From: Lycocorax pyrrhopterus obiensis
Lineage: Eukaryota > Chordata > Aves > Passeriformes > Paradisaeidae
Assembly (NCBI GenBank): GCA_014706295.1
Contig: JACSVZ010000004.1
Coordinates: 4,086,638 to 4,150,637 of the forward strand
DNA length: 64,000 bases
Direction: 5' to 3'
The notes under the pieces are model-generated. The model did not search any database, was not told the origin of the DNA, and was given only the letters and a program-made list of their open reading frames with translations. Position numbers and translations under genes: made by a program. This document shows positions 49,838 to 59,957 of the stretch, piece after piece; positions within the stretch are counted from its first letter, which is position 1; every line of letters starts with the position of its first letter.

Positions 49838-52800
49838 GTGAGAGAGCTTTTCATGCCAAACAACATGCACGCAAAACTGAATTCTCTATCCTCATTTCCT
49901 TCATTTGGCAACTTTAAAGAAGCCTAAGACAAGGCAGTTTGGGAAAGTTAAGTGCTCACCTCACACAAGCAGACTTTACAAGGGAGCAGAAGCAAAGAGG
50001 GAAAGAGCTGTGGGAAGGAGCTGTCTGTCCTTTGGCTTGGCATCAGTATATTCCTGCCCTACACAGAACTCTAGCAAGGCCAATATAGGCCAGAAGGGTA
50101 CCTGAGCAACAGATGAAAAGAAATATCTTTTGGAGCTAACCCAGAATGAAATGGTCTGCCTTCATAAAATGAAAGAACAAAATCAGTTGAAAGGAATAAT
50201 TAAAACGTTACCATTTCTCTCCATGTCTGCTTTTCTCATTTTGATTCTCTTTTGGCCTTTTAAATATTTAATATGCTACATTTATATGTATTTTGGACTT
50301 GAGACTTTATTTCATAGTAAGAAATTTAAAAGACAGGTTTTTTACAGCAATTTTTGGAATAGTTTTATTTCTTTTCAACTATTTCAACTGTAGCTCACTC
50401 TATACCAGCATGAAATGTGTGAGAGAACTTGTGTCAAACTTTATATCCAAACCTTTCATCAATGGGTAGATTTAAAGCACGGAAGTTTAAAGAGCAGCTG
50501 AACAATACTGTAAAGATGCTAATCAAAGATGCCTCTGCCGACAGTGGTTGTCATGGACTTTTTAGCACACCATGACTAGAATCTGTTCTGCAGAACGAAA
50601 TGTTCTGATGGGCTGTCTGAGGACTGACTGCTCAGTCTATCATTTCAGGTACACCAAAGTTCCTCCTGATTTCTGTCCATGAAGAATGCAAACACCAAAA
50701 ATGCTGAGTAGCCTCAGTTGACTCAGATGTTACAGAAATCAAGGGCATTCAGAAACAACCAGGACTGCCATCCCTTCCCCCCCTCCTTTTTTTTTTTAGT
50801 TCATCAAAATAAATTTTTACATTGCTCCAGCTTTTCTTTTTGTGCTCAGTTCCAGCAATGAACCTGCTTTATTAAACTGACATTTTGCAAGTAGTTAGTC
50901 CTGAAAAATGACTAAGCCCTTTTGGTATTAAAAAAAATCATCCTGGAGGCAGCTGAAATATTAAATGAAAAAAAAAAAAAAAGCAAAGCTAATGGAACAG
51001 CAGGAAATCTGATTAATTTCTTTTCACAGAGCAATGCTGATGAAGCAAGATAGCGATTTTGTTCATCAATGAGGTAATTTATTTGGCAAAAATAGAAACT
51101 ACCTGAATCTGGGCTGAAAATCTACACCATGCTTTAGCTGAAGCTCAGAAATATTATGTAAGTTCACTTGAATTGTGTTTTCATATCCTACTCTCATAAT
51201 GACAGATTGGGATCCATAATAAAATAGGACCAGCCAAGAGGTGGATGGGAAACTTGAAGAATAGCAAGAACAGCATAGACCTGAAGCAAAGAGGGTGATT
51301 CATTTGGAAGGAGATGTTTTATGAGAAATCAACATTCCAACTTATTTACCTGGCAGTTTGGAGCAATTGCATTGGATACTTGAAACTGCAGCTGAGTTAC
51401 CAGTCACATGAATTAATTTTATTACTCTCTCTTTAGTTAAGTAAGCTTACCCTGAGAATCAAAGTTTCTAAGAAAATTTGGAAATGGGACTTAAAAAGAG
51501 ATTTTCAAAGCAAATATTAAGTATGTATAGTATAAGGATATACCACCTTACATTTGTAGGAAGACTGGAAACATAGTGCATGCAGATTCACTTAAACACA
51601 ATTTTATGAAAAAAGTGTGTAGTCACATACTCAAAGCAGTCAGGTACTCCACATACCCTGCACATATGGCAGTGTGCTTTTTAAAATAAATACACCACTT
51701 TGAACTGTATGCACTTCACTGAAGTGCCTAAAAAAGATGGGCGATTCCAAAAAACAATTAATTGCACCCAAAAGTCAAGATGCCTCCCTCTGTTTATCTC
51801 TACTGATCCTAGAGGGAGGCTACAGAAATGAAAATCTTACTTAAAACCTTATTTAAATGCTTGTATTTTCAAGGGATGAAAGCAGGCTTTACATCCGTAT
51901 TATTTTGTTGATTCAAATGTAAATCTGCTTTGGCAGAAACTCCTACTGCCATGGTTTTTTGTGAATTCTAACAATTTCAGAATATTAGTTCATCTGATAA
52001 TGGGCAAACTCTTGCTAGTTACTACAAGGCTTTGGTTTTGTTTCTGTAGCAAAAAAAAAGGTAGATTTTTCATTATGTTTCTTTCCAACGTGCTTGAAGG
52101 AGAAGTCACAACTGTTACTGCTACCTAATAAACTTAAGTGCCTGTTCTGAGCAGAAATACATCAGGCAGGGACTAGCTTGCATTTCATTCTCAGGACAGA
52201 AAGAACATGATGGTTGTGAACTGAAAACGAGATTATATCAAACGGAACAGAAACTAGATGTGGTCACAAACCAACCAATTCAGAGCTTTGCTGCAAGGTT
52301 ACTATTACTACAGATGACTCTTTCACCTTATAAACCGTGTTTTCATTATGTTTCTGATAAAGGTACATTTGGAAAAGGACTGTTTCCTTGCCCTTTGAGA
52401 GGATTTTGTTTATCAGTTGGGTTGTGCAGCACCCTCACATGAATTTCACCAATGAGCAGATCTAATACAGAAAGCTGCAGGACAATACACTGAAGTCATG
52501 TATGTGCCTTTTGCTCTTCATATCGTAGAAATTCATCCAAACAAAACTAAACAAAATCTGACCTTCTCCGCTCTGCAGGCTGATACATCCCCAAATCCTT
52601 AATCTCTCCAAGTGCCTAGCCCAGTCTAGTTTCTATAACACCATCATACGTTGCAGTCCCTGTCCACATCCGAGAACGTACGCTAATCTGGGAACTCTTG
52701 ATTTAATACATGTTGCCACACTGCCCTTGACCTCAGAAGGACTTTGAAGTTTTCTGGCTCGAGATGAAAGTTACAGTATGTGTGGCAGGGGTGGGCTGTA

Positions 52801-53760
52801 GAGTAAGAAAGAATTGCTAACTCAACAACTTGTTAAAACACACATTTCCAGGACTTTTTTATTATTTATTTTTTTTTAAGACTAATAAACACACTATTTC
52901 CAGGATTTCAGTCCTCGTGTTCAGATTGATTAGATGAGAGATGAATTTGAACAGACAGATAGATTAAATCAAGAGTTATGGGTAAATTATTTCCAGTCCT
53001 CCACATCAGGCCTGATGGTATCCATTTCCTAGATCTCCTTAAGGATTTCTGCTGGAGTGTAGCCTATAAAGCTTCCATCCTGGTGCACATCATCAGGTTA
53101 TGAGTGGCAATTAGATGCAATCTGAAGATACCTTCCTGAAGAGGGCTTTATTCTTTGGAAGCCATAAGAGGAGATCAGATTCAGAATGTACTTGTTGGCA
53201 ATGTTACTTTTCCAAAAGAATAAAGAACTTGCACAGGCTTTTGATATAGTGTGAAAAGCAAGAGGGATGAAACTCCTTGGGATTATTGTTTGCCTCCCTG
53301 TCATATGTTCATGCTGTTCAGACCCAAAGCAGACATCTGTTGGACAGCTTAGTCATGTTGTAAAAAGGCCAGATGTAATTAAAGTACGTACTCTTTTCTT
53401 GCCAATCAAAAGGACCTGAAAAAAAGAACTCCAAACCAGAACACCAGATCACAGTTTTCTCTTTCTCATAAAGGTTCACATTTTCATGAGCAGAAGACTC
53501 ATTCTTCAAATTGCTGCATAGGCAGGCAGGCAGGCCTTTAGCAGCAATAAATCCTTGCAGATCTCTTGTTGGACCTCTAAAAAGGTACTGCATTTTCGTA
53601 CCAGCAAAAAGCAGGATTGGCTCTTGGTATCTCTCTGTGCCTGGAGAATACTAAATTTACAAAGATGAATAAGGAGACAGAAACTCCTTCATTATATAAG
53701 ATCCATGGATGAATGAGGTGTCATCCTTGACGCTGAGAATCTAATATTGAATTAATAATA
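49838..53760. other. Unique AT-rich non-coding DNA
   Basis: No gene or named repeat. Short A and T runs occur at 50783-50799, 50969-50983, 52050-52060 and 52869-52879. A GGCA-type mini-run lies at 53521-53535. Confidence 0.55.
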
Positions 53761-54165
53761 TCATGGACAGGTTTGGACTGAAAGGGACATTAAAGTTTAT
53801 CTCATTCCAACTCTCTGCCATGGGCAGGTACACCTTGCACTAGACCAGGTTGTCCATCCAACCTGGCCTTGAACACTTCCAGGAATGAGGCATCCACAGC
53901 TTCTCTGGACAATATGTTCCAGTGCCTCACCACCCTCACAGTCAAGAATTTCTTCCTAATATCTAATCTAGCCCTGCCCTTTTTCAGTTTAAAGCCACTC
54001 CCCCTTGTCCTGTCAGTCACTTCATGCCATTGTCCAAAGCCCCTTTACAGTACTCTCATAGCCCCTTTAGGCACTGGAAGGGGCTCTAAGGTCTCCCTGG
54101 GGCCTTCTCCAGGCTGGACAACCCCAGCTCTCCCAGTCTGCTTTCACAGGAGAGGTGCTCTGACT
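53761..54165 (-). mobile_element. CR1 LINE 3' fragment with ORF2 C-terminus, antisense
   Basis: This is the longest CR1 copy here. Read on the minus strand it runs from a 5' truncation near 54165 to the 3' end at 53761. An uninterrupted minus-strand frame (54020-53802) contains [20 protein letters not shown] followed by an F-K-A-R-L-D block, the conserved C-terminal motif of CR1 ORF2, downstream of the endonuclease and reverse transcriptase domains, which are absent. Divergence within the copy shows it is dead and fairly old. Confidence 0.95.
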
Positions 54166-54439
54166 TTGGATAAAAAGGAGTCAAATAGTCACATGCAAAA
54201 AAGGAATTAAGACAATATTGTGAAACAAGAACTTGTAAGGGTTAAAACAAACAAACAAATGATCAGCATAATCTGGTTTATTTATGTCCCCTATATTTTA
54301 CCTCTACATGCTATAGGGATAAATCACCATCTGAGAGATTCAGGTCAGACACTAGCAACAAGTTGCTAATTCTAAGAGTGCAGAATTGAATTAGATTGGC
54401 TGGGAAAAAGCAGCACATGATAAAATTTTCAGCACTAGG
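54166..54439. other. Short unique spacer between CR1 fragments
   Basis: AT-rich sequence with an AAAC-type mini-repeat near 54243-54259. Nothing else is recognised. Confidence 0.5.
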
Positions 54440-54575
54440 TATTTGTAAGAACGAGTTCGACAAGCATCTATACAGAAAGACTAAATCAACCGTACTCTGG
54501 GCAGAGGACTAGATTAGGTGATCTAGCCATTTGGGTGACTTTCACCCCAAAGATCCTAAACTCTATGTTGAATCA
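54440..54575 (+). mobile_element. Probable old CR1 3'-end fragment, sense
   Basis: 'GAGTTCGACAAGCATCTATA..GGGCAGAGGACTAGATTAGGTGATC..CCAAAGATCCTAAACTCTATG' follows the sense order of CR1 3' ends ('..gacaag..ggactagatgacct..ccaa..tctatg'). It is more diverged than the antisense CR1 just upstream and in the opposite orientation, so it is a separate, older insertion. Confidence 0.5.
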
Positions 54576-55399
54576 AAACACTTGTTTTGCCTGCACCTCC
54601 TGGTTCTGTGACAATTGCAAACCCTTTTCCAGATAATTAGTATCTTAGGATTACAACAAAAGGAATGTAGCATTACCAGATTTTCCTTTAAGGAACAAAG
54701 CACTGCTAAATTGCCAAGTAAGAGAAATAGAATGTCATCATAAGGACTCCCCTAGCAAACAGAAAAGCTCAGCAAACTTCAAGTTAAGCAAAATCATTTA
54801 GCCATCTTGCTGAAATTTTTCAGGATTTATGGTATTCAGACACAGGAAACACCATGAAAAGGAGCAGCACACATCCTTCCTCCCATCCTCAGTTAGTGAA
54901 TTGGTTTTTAAACTACTATTATTTACTGCAATGATGTCTTAGAAATACTTCACTAAAACAGATCCACACTGTCACATGCTTACAAAGCATTTGCAAAACA
55001 TACTTTCAGCACCCGAAGTACTTGAAAACATATGGGCTATTAGTAGGATTCTCCACATTGTGATGCTGGTGTCACTCCTTTGAATTAAGTACCAGGACTA
55101 AACCTATCCTTTTGTGAGTGCAGGTTAACAACTCCAGTACTTTTTTTTTTTAATTTCCACAATTTATTTCTGAAACATTATTCTCAACATGTGCCTGGTC
55201 AGAACTCCTTATTTCTGGAAATGTCTTCTAATTCACTATTTTACCTAGTGTTTTCTATTAATTAGCTCTAAGCAGCTTCCTGCTTAGGACCTTACATGGA
55301 CCTCAGCTGTATTTCGAGGCTCTCTGCACTGACCAGGTAAAGGAGACACAGCTCAAAATCAGGCCACCCGCAAAAGGCTGCTTTCTGCTGGGTCACTCA
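54576..55399. other. Unique non-coding DNA
   Basis: Nothing recognised. A T12 run lies at 55140-55151. If the LTR-like element starting at 55400 had an internal proviral region, this side would carry the start of it; I see no primer-binding-site-like sequence or retroviral frame. Confidence 0.5.
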
Positions 55400-55770
55400 T
55401 GTCGCTGTTTTCCCCACGGACGAGTAGAGAAACAACACAAAGTCCAGGCTCAGGGATAAAAGGAAGCGCTTTAATGATTTCTCTCAGAAGGCTTTTATAT
55501 GTTAGGTCACAAAGTGTATTAAACGGCATAAGGTAATTGGTTTTTTGCCGTCCACCCCTTAAGGGGATTGGTCAAGTTCTAAGACACCCATCTCTGAATG
55601 TTTTTCTAGTTAGAACCATAACAATTCTGCAAAACAACCTGCAGCTGCAAGACGCTCACATTCATATAATTACAGAGGTAAAGGCTCTTTCACAGACACA
55701 CACACGTTCAGTGACTATGGAGAGAAGGCCTACCCATGTAAGTGGATTGAATGATATGCTTTAAATTACA
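55400..55770 (-). mobile_element. LTR-like endogenous retroviral sequence, antisense
   Basis: The + strand starts TGTCGCTGTTTTCCCCACGG, sharing the TGTCGC terminus with the solo LTR at 57500. On the minus strand a TATA-box-like ATATAAAAGC (55491-55500) is followed about 20 bp later by ATTAAA (55470-55475), a poly(A)-signal variant, then a 70-bp U5-like tail ending in CGACA. This spacing matches a retroviral U3-R-U5. The other end is not defined, I find no target duplication and no gag, pol or env sequence adjoins it. Confidence 0.5.
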
Positions 55771-56867
55771 AGCAGGAACAGCTACCAGTGGCTTTCTTTT
55801 ACTGCTCCTGCTGAAGGGCTCTGTTCACCATACAAGTGCTGACAGATTGTTTGATGAAATTTTCAAGTTCAAGAGATGAACAAAAGCAAATATTAAACCA
55901 AAAGAAAAGGAACTATTTTCATGCTGTTCTTTCATGCTTCAAAAAGTGGTACTTCTGTTTCCTTCTTCCCACTTGCTCTATCACTGTTAATATGCCTTAG
56001 GTCATTCGGAGGCGGTTAAACAACCTTGAAGTGCTAGTGAACTGATCCAAAAAGTAATTTTTCACACCTAATTAATATGAATGCTTAAGAAGGGGAGAGA
56101 TTTTTTTACTTTGGATTATTAAAAGCAGATGTGTTGGATCAGAGATGGACTTAGAGTCACTGCGGTAGGACACACTGCATCCACATGAGCCATCAAAAAC
56201 TCCAGTATGTTAAGTTTAGGCTGCTTATCAGAGCTGCCTATAGCCAGCAGAGAGGGATAACTATCTTTAGTGTATGATTCAGCCCATCCTAAAATAACTG
56301 CCAAGGACAATACAGGTTTGTCATTCTATGGAAGTGATCATTTTTCTCCTATGAGAAAATTTTTCTCCTACAGAGAGAGCCTATATTATTAGGTCAAAGA
56401 TAATTAATTCCTAGGTGTTTAATTTATATTAAATGAGGGAAATCTCCCCAGAAACTCAAAAGTCAGCCTCAAATTGATGTCAGTGTTTGGAATAGGATCT
56501 CTTCTTTTTTCTTTCAAGGTAATCTTGCACTAACATTTCTTCCATAAGACTTTTTTATGTTACAGGTCAAGAAACTGAACAACTAACCAAAATATTTTTG
56601 TCTTTTTTTTTCAGCTTGTCCAAAAAAATTGCAGGACACCTCATACAAATTTTTATTTTTATTGTTTCATTTAGGAAGGGAGCGATAAGCCACATAAGTA
56701 TCCACAAATTTATTTAGATCAACTCCTAAGTTGTTTCAGGCTCAACCACCAAATTAGCTGTGGATAATTAAGCTTTAACACTGCTCCCAAGCTACATTGT
56801 GACACCAAACATGCTTCTGTCTATTTATATCCTTGCTTTCCTCCATTATAAAGTTATAAAGTGATAT
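55771..56867. other. Unique AT-rich non-coding DNA
   Basis: No retroviral coding sequence or other gene is recognised. A short direct repeat of TTTTTCTCCTA occurs near 56341-56370. Confidence 0.5.
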
Positions 56868-56933
56868 TTCTTTTTTTTTCCTTCTTTTTTTGTGGTTTTT
56901 TTTTTTTGGTTTTTTTTTTTTTTACAAAGGGGC
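56868..56933. repeat. T-rich low-complexity tract
   Basis: Runs of T9 to T14 are separated by CC, C, GTGG and GG. This is low-complexity DNA, prone to slippage and to sequencing error. Confidence 0.95.
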
Positions 56934-57499
56934 TATTTAATTGCTTAGGGTTTGGTGTTTTTCTCTTCCAGTTTGTCTTATTTTGTCATACAGCATATCC
57001 AGTATAGTATTTTGACATCACCAAATTTCTCACTGACCAAACCTACTATGTTTGTACTTTCTAGTAGCATATCTGCTTTCCTATGGTACATTTCTATCAT
57101 CTGGTTTAGGCCAAGAATTGTCATCTAGATGGGCATCTCTGAATTCAGAATTCCACATAAACTGCAGGAAGAAACAACAGATCTAAAGGCATAGTTATGG
57201 TTAAGTGGCAAATTTCATACTTTGTCAGGCTAATGGAAGAAGAAAACACAAAGCCATCCTCATTGCTCTAGGTGGCCTTTGTGCTCCCATCTAACAAATG
57301 TTAACAGTGCAGCACAAGGCATTTTGCTAGGAGCTGCAATTTCAAGCTTTAAAACTCAGAAAACCTTGTGACATTTTAGAGATTTGGGCTTTGAAAACTG
57401 ATTTTTGCATTTTATTTGCCTGGATGCAGGGTGATGAAAGATCTGGTAATGTCTCCATGACCTCAGTCTACCACATTTCACAGCAAAATCCATCAGCAC
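56934..57499. other. Unique non-coding DNA
   Basis: Nothing recognised before the LTR insertion site. Confidence 0.5.
57494..57499. repeat. Target-site duplication, left copy
   Basis: CAGCAC immediately precedes the LTR terminus TGTCGCGG and is repeated exactly after the other terminus at 57935-57940. A 6-bp duplication is characteristic of ERVK/alpha-beta-type avian retroviral integration. Confidence 0.8.
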
Positions 57500-57561
57500 T
57501 GTCGCGGTTGGGGCGACCACGACACACACAGACAGTGCCTCTTTCAAGGGCCAAAAAGCCT

Positions 57562-57567
57562 TTTATT
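57562..57567 (-). promoter_or_regulatory. LTR polyadenylation signal AATAAA
   Basis: AATAAA on the minus strand, about 15 bp downstream of the TATA box and 62 bp from the 3' LTR terminus, as expected at the R region of a short-R LTR. Confidence 0.7.
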
Positions 57568-57581
57568 AAACAAAGCAGCCT

Positions 57582-57589
57582 CTTTTATA
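57582..57589 (-). promoter_or_regulatory. LTR TATA box
   Basis: TATAAAAG on the minus strand inside the solo LTR, downstream of three CCAAT boxes. It could still drive transcription towards lower coordinates. Confidence 0.65.
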
Positions 57590-57624
57590 CACCTTTTGTA
57601 TGTTATCATTCATGTTACATATTC

Positions 57625-57690
57625 ATTGGCTGCTAAACTACTACAATAGACTCATTGGCTATTATTAACGACAATATACTACCATTGGCT
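57625..57690 (-). promoter_or_regulatory. Three phased CCAAT boxes in LTR U3
   Basis: AGCCAAT occurs three times on the minus strand, spaced 29 and 30 bp, embedded in an imperfect tandem repeat of about 30 bp. CCAAT boxes bind NF-Y and C/EBP-type factors. A spacing near three helical turns puts all three on one DNA face. Confidence 0.7.
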
Positions 57691-57934
57691 ACCTATGGCA
57701 TAAGCATTCAAGCATTCAGAAAAATAACAGGTGCGGATATGTTGCTGTTTTTCTCCTTCTATTGTTTAATTTTCTTGCTTCTGTTGATACTACATTCTCA
57801 TGGGTAAAAACTAATTGTTTTTCTTCCCATGGACTCTTCTCACAGTCCTTCTCTAGCTGAAATAACAGGCCTGAGCCATAATTTTACAAAGGCAACAAGG
57901 CCTTCATTTTATAAGGTTTTACTTAACTGCCACA

Positions 57935-57940
57935 CAGCAC
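57935..57940. repeat. Target-site duplication, right copy
   Basis: CAGCAC, identical to the copy at 57494-57499. An intact duplication after the solo LTR supports a single insertion and later internal deletion by recombination. Confidence 0.8.
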
Positions 57941-58271
57941 TGCATTTTCATGGTAGACAAAGAACCAAAAATTTTTGTGGGCTTTATTACACCATGATAG
58001 AAATGTAGATTTAGGTATAGGATTTAAGATCTTATATAGCTTATAAACAAACAGATATTATTCTTTCATAAGACTAAAGTTTTTAGCCAATCCTCATATT
58101 CTTTTTAGACTTAGTTTCATCTCACAGCCCTTTTTATTCAGTCCCTTCTCAGATATGACTACAACTTTTGGAAATGATGGTAACCTGTACTAAACACAGC
58201 ACAGTATGTGATCTTAATAAAAGAACTAAGAAATCCATCACTATCTCCTTAAGCTTTTATTCTGCATTCAG
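57941..58271. other. Unique non-coding DNA, possible intron end
   Basis: AT-rich sequence ending in a clear 3' splice-site-like stretch (CTCCTTAAGCTTTTATTCTG before CATTCAG). No other feature is seen. Confidence 0.4.
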
Positions 58272-58413
58272 GCTCTTAATCCTGGCATTCCTGTGGCTTC
58301 TCTAAATGCTTCTCCAAAACATCGGAACATTTCCAAGAATAAGTCTCCATTCTTCCCCCACCCTGGCACACTACAGCAGCCCCATTCCTCTCTAGTGTAC
58401 ATAGGACAATCTG
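58272..58413 (+). other. Best candidate coding exon, 142 bp, unknown product
   Basis: A strong acceptor (TTTTATTCTGCATTCAG ending at 58271, with a branch-point-like CTTAAG upstream) and a consensus donor (ATCTG|GTAAGTCAG, GT at 58414) bracket 142 bp. Exactly one frame is open, from the first base, for 47 codons plus one base; the other two have early stops. The peptide is rich in Ser, Pro, Asn, Lys and Gln (for example ASPKHRNISKNKSPFFPHPG), as in a disordered linker. I do not recognise the protein. If real, the window lies within a gene read on the + strand. Confidence 0.35.
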
Positions 58414-58674
58414 GTAAGTCAGTTTCTAAATCAATTATATCAGCCATAAAATATGCTGGTTTCTCAGCTACAAACTGGATGCAAATTGCTTTACTGATAT
58501 GTGTTATATAGACAAATATTTCAAATCAGATCTCAAAGGCTCAGCTACTTGTCTTATGAAAAAAAGTGTTGTCATTCCTATTTCTCAAAAGCAGTTCAAT
58601 CCAAAAATAGTCTAGCAATCAATAATTCTTCCTGAATTACATTACAGAAGACCATTTTGATTTATACATTATCA
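58414..58674. other. Unique non-coding DNA
   Basis: Nothing recognised. Confidence 0.5.
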
Positions 58675-58805
58675 TCATTATTTATGCTGAAGGAAATTAA
58701 AACATGGACAAGCAATTAGCACTGAGACAAACAACACTAAAGCAAGGGAAAGACCTAAGCCCTGTTTAGTCCACAGTCTAATCTTTAACTAATTGGTTGC
58801 ACTCC
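58675..58805 (-). repeat. MIR/CORE-SINE-like relic, antisense
   Basis: 'TGCTGAAGGAAATTAAAACATGGACAAG..AGACCTAAGCCCTG..AGTCCACAGTCTAATCTTTAACTAATTGGTTGCACTCC' follows the reverse complement of the CORE-SINE layout ('..gaggaaactaaagcac..ccagtctagtgctctaaccactaggccacactcc'). It is diverged; boundaries are approximate. Confidence 0.45.
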
Positions 58806-59715
58806 TTCAGATAAATCTCATAGAAAAGCTTTAAACACTGAGGCAGACAATCCCATTTTAATAGGTAAAAAAATCTTCTGAACATTGTCGTTCATTTATT
58901 GCCAGCTTACAAGATTTTTGGATTTGCATACATCCAAAATCTATGGTCACTTGTTTCTCCTGTAAACACATGAAAGTCAGAATTGTTTCTAATCTCATTG
59001 TCTACACTCTTTCCATAATAGAAAGTGAGGGCTTTCTGAGGATATTTCATTCCATCCTACAAAAAAAGTGTTGAAGGAGGAATGCACCTTCTGGGACTTC
59101 TTATTTTTTTCCATTAGCTGAGGAGTTAACAGGCACTTCCACAGAGCAGACTTGGACACAGTTTTAAAAGGCTCAAGTCCAGTAAAACAAGCCTGTGCAA
59201 ATCTAGGAGAATGAGCCTACGTTCTCAAGAAATGGTCTCACTCACCAAGTTGAATATAAATCCTTCATGTAATTCTACAAAGAAAAAGAAATCATGACAT
59301 CAGATTCAAGGGTCACATTTCAAGGACAATGAGGAGTTTCTGGAAATGCTAGAGAAAGGAACACTTGCTCTGTGTGTGTGATTTAGTGACTTAAATTTGT
59401 TTCCACTTTGAAAAATGCCTCATCTATCTTCTTGCCTGTCATATTAAAAACCCCTTACTCCACAAACCTTGAAACAGGTAGGTTGCTCAGGCTTGCTCTT
59501 ATCACTGTCTGGAGTACCAAGGAGAAAAGATTATTTGATTCCATACTGATAAATGTAATGAAAGAAGAGATGACAGCAGAGAATGTCATTGTTGGCTTCC
59601 CAAATGGTTGGTGCTACTTTACAAAAAAAACAAGTCTTATATGTGTGGTAAGGCCCACTCACTACCACTGTGCAGAGTACCTGTGCTAAGATTTATATCT
59701 GATGGATGGGCAGTT
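58806..59715. other. Unique non-coding DNA
   Basis: No gene is recognised. A donor-like CAG|GTAGGT near 59477 lacks a convincing acceptor. Confidence 0.5.
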
Positions 59716-59957
59716 TCATAGAATCACAGAATGGTTTGGGTTGGAATGGACCTTAAAGCCCATCTTGATCCAACCCCCTCCCTACCAGAGGCAGGGACAC
59801 CTTCCACTATCCCAGCTTGCTCAGAGACCCATCCAGCCTGGCCTTGAACACTTTCAGCAGTGGGGCATCCACAGTTTCTCTGGAAAAGCTGTGCCAGGGC
59901 CTTACCACACTTACAGGGAAGAATTTCTTCTGAATACCCAATCTAAACCTACTCTAA
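59716..59957 (-). mobile_element. CR1 LINE 3' end, antisense
   Basis: The + strand begins TCATAGAATCACAGAATGG, the reverse complement of the characteristic CR1 terminus. On the minus strand a frame ends at a TAG (59809-59807) and includes [19 protein letters not shown], the conserved ORF2 C-terminus, with a 3' UTR of about 90 bp after it. The copy is truncated at about 59957. It is the best-preserved CR1 terminus here and is the strongest single pointer to a bird genome. Confidence 0.95.

Larger units (their letters stand above)
57500..57934 (-). mobile_element. Solo LTR of an avian endogenous retrovirus, 435 bp
   Basis: The element runs from TGTCGCGG (57500) to GCCACA (57934), giving canonical TG..CA ends, and is flanked by CAGCAC duplications. 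On the minus strand U3 contains three AGCCAAT (CCAAT-box) copies at 57684-57690, 57654-57660 and 57625-57631, then TATAAAAG (57582-57589), then AATAAA (57562-57567), then a U5-like tail. This order fixes the minus orientation. No internal proviral genes are present, so it is the product of LTR-LTR recombination. The 6-bp duplication suggests an ERVK-like (class II) or alpharetroviral group; I cannot name the family. Confidence 0.85.

Noticed and set aside
55400..57934. Complete provirus with two LTRs
   Set aside because: The two LTR-like bodies differ in sequence, each seems an independent unit, and no gag, pol or env coding remnants lie between them.
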